From positions 50,786 to 109,991 of the forward strand of contig NZ_KB891896.1 of assembly GCF_000373585.1 (NCBI RefSeq): a stretch of DNA of 59,206 nt. The letters are read 5' to 3'. Within the stretch, counting starts at the first letter, position 1. Every line of letters begins with the position of its first letter. Positions 35,340-43,606 of this stretch are shown one piece after another. The position numbers were made by a program, and so were the translations under genes. The stretch comes from Streptomyces sp. MspMP-M5. GTDB taxonomy: Bacteria > Actinomycetota > Actinomycetes > Streptomycetales > Streptomycetaceae. The notes under the pieces are model-generated. The model had not been told where the DNA came from. It saw only the letters and a list, made by a program, of their open reading frames with translations, and searched no databases.

Positions 35340-37241
35340 CTACAGATCCAGCCCCTTCGGCGGCGCCTGCGGATCCGGCCCGCGGCCCGAGAGCACCTCG
35401 CCGTACGCCTGCATCAGGTCCGCCAGCCGCAGGGTGGCGAGATCGTCCCGGGTCGGGGTGCCCGGCCAGGTGGACAGCCGCAGATCGCGGTAGGCGCAGC
35501 TCTTCTCGTACAGGGTGCGCAGGAAGCGGCCGTTGCCCAGCTCGTCGATCCAGCCCTGCTCGACGACATGGCCGTTGATGCTGCACAGCTCCTCGCGGGC
35601 CTCCTCGTCCCAGCGGTCGCCGTTCTCCGCGGCCAGCACCTCGCCGATGCTGGTGAGTTCCAGCGGACGGTAGCTGGGGAAGTCCACCCGGCTGGTGAAG
35701 CGGGAGGAGAGGCCGGGGTTGGCGGCCAGCAGCCGGTCCATGCCCTCGGGGTAGCCGGCCAGGATCACCACCAGCCGGTCGCGGTTGTCCTCGGCCCGCT
35801 TGAGCAGCACCTGCAGGGCCTCGTCGCCGTACGCGTCGCCCTTGCTGTAGCCGGAGTTGGACAGGCTGTACGCCTCGTCGACGAAGAGCACCCCGCCCAG
35901 CGCCGAGTCGATCAGCTCGTTGGCCTTGACGGCGGTCTGGCCGAGGAACTCGCCGACGAGGTCGGCGCGTTGGGCCTCCACGAGATGGTCGCCGCCGAGC
36001 AGCCCCAGCGCGTAGAAGACCCGGCCGAGTATCCGGGCCACCGTGGTCTTGCCGGTCCCCGACGGGCCGGAGAAGACGAAGTGCCGCTTCGGGGGCGCCA
36101 CCGGAAGACCCTGGCTCGCCCGCAGCCGGGCCATCCGCAGCTGCGCCGAGAGCGCCCGCACATGCCGCTTGACCGGCTCCATGCCGACCATCCGCTCCAG
36201 CTCCGCCAGCGCCTTCTCCAGCAGCACCGGATCGGCCGGCCCGGCGGGCAGCACCTCGCCGCCGCGCCGGCCCGGCGCCGTCGTCTTGATCCGGGCCGCA
36301 CCGCCGCCCCCGGTGGCCGGGCCGGCCGGCTCCGGCTGCGGGCCGCCCGGTTCGTCGGCCACCAGCAGCTCCCGGCCGTCGACCGGGTCCAGCGGCGCCA
36401 GCGGGTCGAGGTCGCCGCCGGCCTCCTGCGCCGGGCCCTGCGCGGAGACCGTCGCGAAGCCGGCGCCCTCGTCCAGCCCGTCCGCCTCCGCGATGGCGGC
36501 CAGCCGGGCCGCGGTGTCCATGAACGCCGGGTCGACCCGGTGCACCGCGCGGTAGAGGGGGAGGGCGGCGGCGCTGCGGCCGGTGCCCTCGTAGGCGCGG
36601 GCGAGCCAGTAGCGCAGCTCCTTGCGCTGCGGCTGCTCGCTGCGGCAGCGCATCAGCGCCGCGGCCAGCAGCGGCTCGGCCTGCCCGAACATCTCCAGCC
36701 GCACCCGCGCCATCCCGCCGAAGAGCCCCGCCTCGATGCCCAGCGCGGGATCGCCGAGCAGCGGCTCGGTGTGCCGGACGAGCTGGTCCCAGTCCTTGAC
36801 CAGATAGGCGCGGCAGGCGTGCAGGAAGCGCACCTGCGGATCGGTCTCCACCGGCGGGCAGCCGGCCAGCGCCTGGTCCAGCTCGGCGACATGGCGGCCG
36901 TCGAGCCAGTGGGAGGCGTGCGCCAGCAGCAGATCGCGGCCGGTCTCCAGCACCGGCTGGACCCACCAGCCCAGCCAGTACCAGGAGTTGAGGGCGCGCC
37001 GGTGCCGGGCGCGCTGCTCACCGAAGCGGTCGCGGTGCTGGTGCATCCGCAGCAGCGCCATGGAGGTGTCCGCGCGCAGCGCGTGGAGCCCGAGCCAGGC
37101 GTCGGCCATCGACGGATCGAGCCGTACCGCGGCCCGGAACTCCTCCTCGGCCTGGGGGTAGGCCCCCATGGTGTAGGCGTCGACCGCGCGCAGCCAGGCG
37201 AGTTCGGCCGGGGCGGGCGAACCCTGAGCGCCGACATCCAT
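35340..37241 (-). CDS. TPR-like plus AAA+ ATPase (CbxX/EccA-like)
   Basis: 633 residues. The N-terminal half is helical and TPR-like (AYTMGAYPQAEEEFRAAVRL, LAWLRAV...), followed by an acidic/Gly linker and an AAA+ module. Walker A is FSGPSGTGKTTVA (about 390-402), Walker B is GVLFVDEAYSL (about 449-459), and an arginine-rich sensor region (SSRFTSRVDFPSYRPLEL) follows. This is the architecture of EccA of ESX secretion and of CbxX/SpoVK. No other ESX genes are nearby, so it is an orphan. ATG 37241 is chosen over an in-frame TTG 15 nt upstream. Confidence 0.87.
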   Translation of the reverse strand: MDVGAQGSPAPAELAWLRAVDAYTMGAYPQAEEEFRAAVRLDPSMADAWLGLHALRADTSMALLRMHQHRDRFGEQRARHRRALNSWYWLGWWVQPVLETGRDLLLAHASHWLDGRHVAELDQALAGCPPVETDPQVRFLHACRAYLVKDWDQLVRHTEPLLGDPALGIEAGLFGGMARVRLEMFGQAEPLLAAALMRCRSEQPQRKELRYWLARAYEGTGRSAAALPLYRAVHRVDPAFMDTAARLAAIAEADGLDEGAGFATVSAQGPAQEAGGDLDPLAPLDPVDGRELLVADEPGGPQPEPAGPATGGGGAARIKTTAPGRRGGEVLPAGPADPVLLEKALAELERMVGMEPVKRHVRALSAQLRMARLRASQGLPVAPPKRHFVFSGPSGTGKTTVARILGRVFYALGLLGGDHLVEAQRADLVGEFLGQTAVKANELIDSALGGVLFVDEAYSLSNSGYSKGDAYGDEALQVLLKRAEDNRDRLVVILAGYPEGMDRLLAANPGLSSRFTSRVDFPSYRPLELTSIGEVLAAENGDRWDEEAREELCSINGHVVEQGWIDELGNGRFLRTLYEKSCAYRDLRLSTWPGTPTRDDLATLRLADLMQAYGEVLSGRGPDPQAPPKGLDL

Positions 37242-37736
37242 CCCGTCCCCCCACAAAACGTCCCCCCGTGGTGTACCACCGGACGTGTGCCGCGCCGGGC
37301 CCCAGGGCCTGTCCGGCCCTGGCCGAACCGGCGTGCGGCGGGCGGGAGTTGCCCTGCCACGCGCCCGGGTCCGGGTCCCGCGGTGGCACAGACTCGCATC
37401 GTACCTGCGCTGTCGGCGCAGGCCGTAGAGGGCCGCACGAGGTGGAAGCGGGGCGCGGAAGGGGGCGCGTCGGCGCGAAGAATGCGGTGACCCTGGGTGA
37501 GGGAAGTCCCCTGCGACGAGCGCCGCGACGGATGCTTTTACACAGAACGAAGCCCCCGATCACGGGGGAACAACCGGGGGCTTCGCGTCTGCGGGCGGTC
37601 CGTTGAACCGCACATTGAGAACGTAAGTCCTGTACGCCCCCCAGGTCAAGCCGAGTTGGCGGACTCGGCGGGTCCCGGTCAACAACTGTCGGCGTGTCAG
37701 CCATAGTCGGCTACGCAGGGTGAAATCCGGGCCCGG
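37242..37736. other. Intergenic region with two mutually exclusive hairpins
   Basis: About 495 bp without a supported gene. AAGCCCCCG (37550-37558) can pair with CGGGGGCTT (37575-37583), or CCCCCG (37553-37558) can pair with the nearer CGGGGG (37563-37568). The first looks like a terminator. No tRNA was found despite the tRNA-flank-like look of this hairpin. The region also carries the upstream sequence of the AAA gene. Confidence 0.5.
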
Positions 37737-38333
37737 TCACGCCCGGCCGGACGGTCCCACGCGCACCTCGTACCCCATCTGCCCCTGGTGCACCAGGAGA
37801 TCGGCGTACGGCCGGGACGGATCCGCCGCGAAGTGCGCGCGCTCCGCCGGAATCCAGCCATCCCAGAAGGCGGAGAGACCCGGCCCGTCCCGGAGTTGAC
37901 CTCTTTCCCATGAATGCTCGCGCGCCAGTTCCATCCACAACAGGCAGGCGGCGTACGGCCGCAGCGCGCGCCGCCCGGTGCCCACGCCCTCGACCAGGAC
38001 CACCGGCGCCGGCGCCAGCTCCACCGCCGTGCCGAACTCCCGGCGCACCCAGTCGTAGACCTCGTAGCGCGCCGTCTCGCCCCGGGACAACGGCGCCAGC
38101 ACCTGTTCCCGGAACCGGTCGCTCCAGGCGAACAGCTCCTCATGGGTCGCCAGGTCGTCGGTGTGCACCACGGGCGCGCCGCCCAGCGCCTCGGCCAGCC
38201 GCCCGGCGAAGGTGCTCTTCCCGGAACCCGCGTGCCCGTCCACCGCGATCAGCCGCACCGGGCCGCACGAGGGCGGCAGGGTGCGCAGCCGGGCGGCCAG
38301 CGACGCCAGCGCGGGATCGAGGGCAGGGGTCAT
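37737..38333 (-). CDS. Uridine kinase-like P-loop protein
   Basis: 198 residues. P-loop AVDGHAGSGKSTFAGRL at about residues 29-45, then VVHTDDLATHEELFAW (Mg/substrate Asp) and VVLVEGVGTGRR (Walker B-like). Compact P-loop kinase related to uridine/phosphoribulokinases. It probably phosphorylates a small nucleoside or sugar, or it may be a salvage enzyme. ATG 38333 has a weak RBS. Confidence 0.8.
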   Translation of the reverse strand: MTPALDPALASLAARLRTLPPSCGPVRLIAVDGHAGSGKSTFAGRLAEALGGAPVVHTDDLATHEELFAWSDRFREQVLAPLSRGETARYEVYDWVRREFGTAVELAPAPVVLVEGVGTGRRALRPYAACLLWMELAREHSWERGQLRDGPGLSAFWDGWIPAERAHFAADPSRPYADLLVHQGQMGYEVRVGPSGRA

Positions 38334-38493
38334 CCCACCAGCGTACGCCAGTGGTCCACACCAATATTCGTGACGCGACGCGCGTCGAACCACCTTCCTA
38401 AGCCCGCCCGGAACGGAGATAGTTGAGCCCAGCCGCCCCACCCGCACCCGCGCGCCCGGCACCGCCGGCCGTCCGCACCGACAGGGGGACCCC

Positions 38494-39885
38494 ATGACCA
38501 GCTCCGCGCCCCGGCGCACCGTCCTGGCCGCCGCACTCGCCGTCGCGGCCGGCGCCGCCGTCACCCCCCTGGCCACCGCCGCCGGCGAGCCCGGCCGCCG
38601 TACGGCCCTTCCGCGGCCCGAGACCACCACCCCGCACCGAACGAAGAGCCCCGTGGACTACCACGCCTGGACCACCGCCGCCGACTGGCACCAGGGCACC
38701 GGCCACGGCACCCGCGTGGTGCCCGGCCACCGCCCCGGCATCGCCCTCGCCCACCCCGCCGGCACCACCGACTACCACGACCCGCACACCGGCCGGACCG
38801 CCACCTGGGAGTACGCCACCTGGACCAGCCCGGTGCGCCGCCTCCCGGTCCCCGCCACCGAGGCCGTCGCCTCCTGGAACGCCCACACCCCCGCCGGCAC
38901 CTGGATCGCCGTCGAACTCCGCGGCACCTACTCCGACGGCGGCCGCACCCCCTGGTACGTCATGGGCCGCTGGACCGCCGGCGACGGCGACAGCGACATC
39001 CGGCGCACCTCCGTCGACGGCCAGAAGGACGGCCGCAGCGCCGTCTCCACCGACACCCTCGCCCTCGACGACCCCTCGACCGGCCTGCGCCTGACGTGCT
39101 ACGAGCTCCGCCTCACCCTCCACCGCCGGCCCGGCACCACCGCCACCCCCACCGTCTGGCGGCTGGGCGCGATGGCCTCCGACCTCCCGGACCGCTTCGA
39201 GGTGCCGGCCTCCACCCCCGGCCGGGTCGGCCGCGAGCTGCACGTCCCCCGCTACTCGCAGGAGATCCACAAGGGCCAGTACCCGCAGTACGACAACGGG
39301 GGAGAGGCGTGGTGCAGCCCCACCTCCTCCCAGATGATCATCGAGTACTGGGGCCGCCGACCCACCCGGCAGCAGCTCGCCTGGGTCGACCCCTCCTACG
39401 CCGACCCCCAGGTCTGCCAGGCCGCCCGCCAGACCTTCGACTACCAGTACGACGGCTGCGGCAACTGGCCCTTCAACGCCGCCTACGCCGCCACCTACCA
39501 CGACCTCCAGGGCATCGTCACCCGCCTGTCCTCCCTCAACGACGCCGAACGCCTCGTCCACGCCGGCATCCCCGTCATCACCTCCCAGTCCTTCCTCAAG
39601 ACCGAACTCGACGGCGCGGGCTACGGCACCGCCGGCCACCTGATGACCGTCATCGGCTTCACCCCGACCGGCGACATCATCGCCAACGACCCCGCGTCCC
39701 CCGACGACCCCGCCGTCCGCCGCATCTACAAACGCCGGCAGTTCGAAAACATCTGGCTGCGGACGAAGCGGTATGACGCAAAGGGCCAGGTCAAGAGCGG
39801 TTCCGGAGGGGTCTGCTACCTCTACTTCCCGGTGCGGCCGACGCCCGTGCAGCGGCGGGTGCTGGCGGAGTTGCGGATCAGGTAG
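38494..39885 (+). CDS. Exported C39-like peptidase family protein
   Basis: 463 residues with a Tat-type signal (APRRTVLAAALAVAAGAAVTP, cleavage near ATAAG). The N-terminal part is a beta-rich domain of about 200 residues. The C-terminal papain-like C39 fold has Cys274 (EAWCSPTSSQMI), His382 (AGHLMTVIGF) and Asn/Asp in IIANDPAS. Preceded by VPRYSQEIHKGQYPQYDNGG. A secreted cysteine peptidase, perhaps acting on cell-wall or external peptides. A 35-nt low-complexity 5' leader precedes the ATG; no clear Shine-Dalgarno except GGGGG. Confidence 0.85.
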   Translation: MTSSAPRRTVLAAALAVAAGAAVTPLATAAGEPGRRTALPRPETTTPHRTKSPVDYHAWTTAADWHQGTGHGTRVVPGHRPGIALAHPAGTTDYHDPHTGRTATWEYATWTSPVRRLPVPATEAVASWNAHTPAGTWIAVELRGTYSDGGRTPWYVMGRWTAGDGDSDIRRTSVDGQKDGRSAVSTDTLALDDPSTGLRLTCYELRLTLHRRPGTTATPTVWRLGAMASDLPDRFEVPASTPGRVGRELHVPRYSQEIHKGQYPQYDNGGEAWCSPTSSQMIIEYWGRRPTRQQLAWVDPSYADPQVCQAARQTFDYQYDGCGNWPFNAAYAATYHDLQGIVTRLSSLNDAERLVHAGIPVITSQSFLKTELDGAGYGTAGHLMTVIGFTPTGDIIANDPASPDDPAVRRIYKRRQFENIWLRTKRYDAKGQVKSGSGGVCYLYFPVRPTPVQRRVLAELRIR

Positions 39886-39957
39886 CGGGCGGGGTGCCGG
39901 CGCGGCGGGCGGTGACGAAACCGGCGTCGCGCAGTGCCGTGAGGTTCTGGGAGCTTC

Positions 39958-40734
39958 TCAAGTAACCGAGAAGCCCCCGTCCACGAAGACCGTCTGGCCC
40001 GTCACATAGGACGCGCCCGGGCCGGTCAGGAAGACCGCGGCGGCCGCGAAGTCGGTCAGTTCGCCGTTGCGGCCGGCCATCGTCCGGCGGGCCACCGCCT
40101 CGGTGCGTGCCGGATCGGCGAAGACCGCCTCGGTGAGCGGGGTGCGTACGAAGCCCGGGGCGAGGGCGTTGACGCTCACTCCGTGCCGGGACCATGCCTC
40201 GGCCTGGGAGCGGGTCAGTGCTGCCAGGCCCGCCTTGGACACCCCGTAGGCCCCGCTGTTGCCGAACGCCCGGACCGCCTGCTGGGAGGCGATGTGGAGG
40301 ATCCGCCCCCAGCCGCGCTCCGCCATCCCGGGCCCGAAGCGCTGGCCCAGCAGGAACGGCGCGTCCAGATTGACGGCCATGGTGTGGTCCCACTCCGCGG
40401 TGCTCAACTCGCCCATGGGTGGACGGGGGTTGACACCGGCGGCGTTGACGAGGATGTCCGGTTCGCCGAAGCGGCGCACCACCTCGTCGGCGCCCGCCCG
40501 TAGCGCGGCCCGGTCGCCCAGGTCGGCGGCGACCCAGTCCGCGGTGCAGCCCGCCGCCCGCAGCTCCTCCGCGGCGGCCCCCAACGGGTCCGGGCGGCGC
40601 GCCATCAGGACGACGGCGGCCCCGGCGCGGCCCAGCGCCTCGGCGATCGCCCGCCCGATGCCGGAGCTGCCCCCGGTCACCAGGGCCCGCCGGCCGCCCA
40701 GCGAGAACAGTGCGTCGAGGTACGGGGTGGACAT
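39958..40734 (-). CDS. SDR family oxidoreductase
   Basis: 258 residues, classical SDR. Cofactor motif TGGSSGIGRAIAEAL, NAAGVN, catalytic Ser in HIASQQAV, and Y-x-x-x-K in AYGVSKAG. RxPDP after the second strand suggests NADP(H). Similar to gluconate 5-dehydrogenase or 3-oxoacyl reductase-type enzymes; substrate not known. A hairpin GCTTCTC/GAGAAGC (39953-39974) covers its stop and may end the convergent transcripts. Confidence 0.88.
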   Translation of the reverse strand: MSTPYLDALFSLGGRRALVTGGSSGIGRAIAEALGRAGAAVVLMARRPDPLGAAAEELRAAGCTADWVAADLGDRAALRAGADEVVRRFGEPDILVNAAGVNPRPPMGELSTAEWDHTMAVNLDAPFLLGQRFGPGMAERGWGRILHIASQQAVRAFGNSGAYGVSKAGLAALTRSQAEAWSRHGVSVNALAPGFVRTPLTEAVFADPARTEAVARRTMAGRNGELTDFAAAAVFLTGPGASYVTGQTVFVDGGFSVT

Positions 40735-40926
40735 CGGGTGGGCCTCCTGGTCGGGAAGGGGGCGGGGCCTCCTGGCGCGGTGGTGTTCCGGGCTCCCCGG
40801 CGGCCGCCACCAGCCGACGATCACATGGCGGCGGGGCCGGGCGCCATCCTCGCGGCGCGCTGCCCTCCCGGGGATGCCGCCGGCCGGACGGTCCCGGCCG
40901 TTGTGCCGGAACCGGTCGGCCGCCCG

Positions 40927-41721
40927 TCAGCCCACCAGGTCCAGCACCGGCCGCAGTCCGCCGGGCCGGCGGTGTACGGGGAGCGGCTCGACCGGGAAGT
41001 AGGCGCAGCCGACGGCGGTGGCGCCCCCGTCGGTGGTGCGGTCGTCGCCGACCATCAGCACGTGCGCCGGGGCCACCCCCAACTCCCGGCAGGCGAGCGT
41101 GAAGAGCCGCGGGTCCGGCTTCTGCAGGGTGTGTTCGTAGGAGAGGACGCAGGCGGTCAGATGGCGGTCCAGGCCGTGCGCACGCAGGACCGGGCGCAGG
41201 TCCCAGCCGATGTTGCTGAGCACGCCGGTGCGGATGCCGCGGTGGTCGAGTGCGGTGAGCACCTCGGCGGCGTCGGGGTAGGGCAGCCAGGCGTCCGGGG
41301 TCCGGTGGCGCTCGTAGAGGACGTCGTAGAGGGAGCGGGCGGCGCCGGGCCGGTCGTACAACTCCGGGTGGGGGAGCGGGACTTGGCGGGCCAGGCCGGT
41401 GTACAGGGCGCGGTGGTGCCGGGTGTCGCGGTCCCGGACGTCCCACAGTGCGGCCAGCTCGTCGGGGACGCGTACCGGCGTGGCGCCGCCGGGCAGGGCT
41501 CCGGCCCGCTCCAGTTCGGCCGCCAGCCGGGCGATCTCGTCACCGGTGAGGGGGCACGGCGGGGTGCCGGGCGCGGCGTGGAAGGCGGCGAGGGACGCCC
41601 GGAGCCAGGAGAGGGCCGGCTCGATGCGCAGCAGCGTCCCGGAGAAGTCGAACAGCACACCGTCGATCCCGCCGCCGGCTGTACCGCCGGGTGCGCCGTT
41701 GGTGGTCGTCATGGTGTCCAT
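40927..41721 (-). CDS. HAD-superfamily hydrolase
   Basis: 264 residues. Motif I VLFDFSGTLL has the nucleophile Asp, but Ser replaces the usual second Asp (DxDGT). The later GVLSNIGWDL is motif II-like, LQKPDPRLF motif III and MVGDDRTTDG motif IV. It resembles phosphoglycolate-type HADs; substrate unknown. ATG 41721, with a second in-frame ATG at 41712. Confidence 0.86.
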   Translation of the reverse strand: MDTMTTTNGAPGGTAGGGIDGVLFDFSGTLLRIEPALSWLRASLAAFHAAPGTPPCPLTGDEIARLAAELERAGALPGGATPVRVPDELAALWDVRDRDTRHHRALYTGLARQVPLPHPELYDRPGAARSLYDVLYERHRTPDAWLPYPDAAEVLTALDHRGIRTGVLSNIGWDLRPVLRAHGLDRHLTACVLSYEHTLQKPDPRLFTLACRELGVAPAHVLMVGDDRTTDGGATAVGCAYFPVEPLPVHRRPGGLRPVLDLVG

Positions 41722-41744
41722 GGTGACGGTTGCCCGGCGGCCCG

Positions 41745-42680
41745 TCAGGTCAGTGCGCGAAGACCGGGGCCGAACGTCACGAGGAGCGGGACGGCGGGCA
41801 GCAGCAGGGCGTACGCGGTCAACCTCAGGCGGCGGCCCGGGGTGAGGCGGGCGGCCGGGGCCAGCAGCCGGTCCACCCGCTGCGGGACCTGCGCGAGCTG
41901 CGGCGGGCAGGGCCCGAACACCCCGCTGTGCTCGTTGAGTTCGACCAGTGCCAGGGCGATGGTCAGCCGGCCGAAGCGGCGCGAGGCGACATCGTCGGCG
42001 GCCATCTCGACCAGCCGGTGCACCTGGTCGCGGAAGGCCGCGAACACCGGGATCTGCGGGAATCCGGCGGCCAGCGCCGACGCGCAGTGCAGCAGCACGT
42101 CGTGCCGGGCCCGCAGGTGCCCCTGCTCATGGGCGATCAGCGCATCGAGCTGACGGCCCTTCAGGCGCTGCAACGCCGAGGTGGTGACGACGAACTGGGA
42201 CGCGGGGTGGTGCAGCCACCAGGCCCCCGGCCGGTCGCCCTCCAGGACCACCAGGCGGCCGCCGCGCGGGTCCTCGCCGGGCAGCAGCGGCGAACGGCGC
42301 CGCAGTTCGGCCCGGCGCCGCCGCCGGCGGGCCCGCGCCGCCCGCACCTCACGGGTCAGCGCCACCACCGTCCACGCGCCGCCGCCCGCCAGCAGCAGCG
42401 CCAGCACACCGGCCCACGGCCCGTAGGTGTTGAGCGCGTACGCCTCGACGACCACCCGCGGGGCGAAACCGAAGACCGGGCCGCGGACCGCTTCCCAGGC
42501 GGCGGCCGCGTTCAGCGCCATGGCCAGTCCGCAGCACAGCAGGACACCCGCCACCACGCACTGCCACACCCACAGGGCCAGCACCGGCTCGCGGTCGGGC
42601 CAGTCCCAACGGGCCATCAGACGCGGCGCCGTCGCCGCGGCCAGCACGCCGAGGATCATCAGCGTGAGGGGGACCATCAT
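41745..42680 (-). CDS. M56 family membrane metallopeptidase (BlaR1-like)
   Basis: 311 residues with four or five hydrophobic segments and a zinc motif in LIAHEQGHLRARHD (HExxH), with a downstream Glu in EMAADDVASRRFGR. M56/M48-type peptidases of this sort usually sit beside a BlaI/MecI repressor, cleaving or signalling to it. No BlaI gene is seen here; the divergent-looking upstream partner is a DUF5134 membrane protein in the same direction. Possible role in cell-envelope stress or copper response (inference). Confidence 0.87.
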   Translation of the reverse strand: MMVPLTLMILGVLAAATAPRLMARWDWPDREPVLALWVWQCVVAGVLLCCGLAMALNAAAAWEAVRGPVFGFAPRVVVEAYALNTYGPWAGVLALLLAGGGAWTVVALTREVRAARARRRRRRAELRRRSPLLPGEDPRGGRLVVLEGDRPGAWWLHHPASQFVVTTSALQRLKGRQLDALIAHEQGHLRARHDVLLHCASALAAGFPQIPVFAAFRDQVHRLVEMAADDVASRRFGRLTIALALVELNEHSGVFGPCPPQLAQVPQRVDRLLAPAARLTPGRRLRLTAYALLLPAVPLLVTFGPGLRALT

Positions 42681-42804
42681 GGCGTCAGCCTATGAGCGGG
42701 CCGCTACCGCTCGGTACGGTCCTGCGACGGAAGTGACGCACACCACGCACCCGGACGGCGCGCGGCCCCGGGGCGGCGGCGAACGGCCGCCGCCCGCCCG
42801 CGCC

Positions 42805-43443
42805 TCACAGCGCCAGCAGCATGATGAGCATGCCCAGACCCATGGCCACCTGGCACGCGCGCAGGACCACGGGCGGGCCGGCACCGGCCGCCGGGGCGCC
42901 GCCGGCGGCCGCGACCCCCGCCCCCGACGGGATCAGCCGGACCCCGGCGGCGAGCACATAGACCACGTAGTACGCGAGCAGCAGCCCGGTCAGCAGCGGG
43001 ACACCGGCCGGCGCGGCATGCGACATCCCCGATGCCCCCGGCATCACCGGCATCCCGCTCATCCCGGCCGCCGCCCCTCCGCTCCCCGCCGTGCCGTGCG
43101 CGGCGGACATCCCGGCCCCGTCGTGCATGCCGCCCATGCCCACCATCGCGAGCGCCATGTAGACCATCGCCAGGGCGCCCACCGCGTGGTGCAGATGGCG
43201 CCGCACCAGCGCCCACAGCGCCAGCGCGCCGAACGCCGCGGTGTACAGCCAGGGAGACCACGCGGGCGGCGCCACCGCGGACGCCGGCAGCGCCATCGCC
43301 GCCATGCCCAGCGCCATCAGGCCCTCGCCGCGGGCCGTCACCCGCTGGGCCGGCGGGCCGGTGCGCATATGGGACAGGCAGTAGCCGGCGGTGGCGACGC
43401 AGAGCAGCACCAGCAGCCAGCCGACCAGCGGTGGAGTGTGCAC
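42805..43443 (-). CDS. DUF5134 family membrane protein
   Basis: 212 residues with six hydrophobic segments. The middle loop is Met/Gly/His-rich (GMGGMHDGAGMSAAHG, GMSGMPVMPGASGMSH), which suggests copper or other soft-metal binding (inference). GTG 43443 with GGGAGGTG upstream. It is transcribed with the downstream M56 peptidase (124-bp gap), a pairing worth noting. Confidence 0.8.
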   Translation of the reverse strand: MHTPPLVGWLLVLLCVATAGYCLSHMRTGPPAQRVTARGEGLMALGMAAMALPASAVAPPAWSPWLYTAAFGALALWALVRRHLHHAVGALAMVYMALAMVGMGGMHDGAGMSAAHGTAGSGGAAAGMSGMPVMPGASGMSHAAPAGVPLLTGLLLAYYVVYVLAAGVRLIPSGAGVAAAGGAPAAGAGPPVVLRACQVAMGLGMLIMLLAL

Positions 43444-43606
43444 GGAACACCTCCCGGGCGCGGGGACGGTGAGCACCCGCAGGATGCCCGGCCGGGGCGC
43501 CGCACACGGGGGCGCACGGGCGCACTCCGGGAGCGCAGGGCGCGGACAGCGCTCCACGAAGGCCGGCGGCGCGGGCCGGTACCCTCGTCGCCGGCGCGGC
43601 GCGCCC

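Noticed and set aside
37242..37736. Possible tRNA gene near the strong hairpin
   Set aside because: No T-loop GTTCGAATC-type motif, no acceptor stem pairing; only a terminator-like hairpin.
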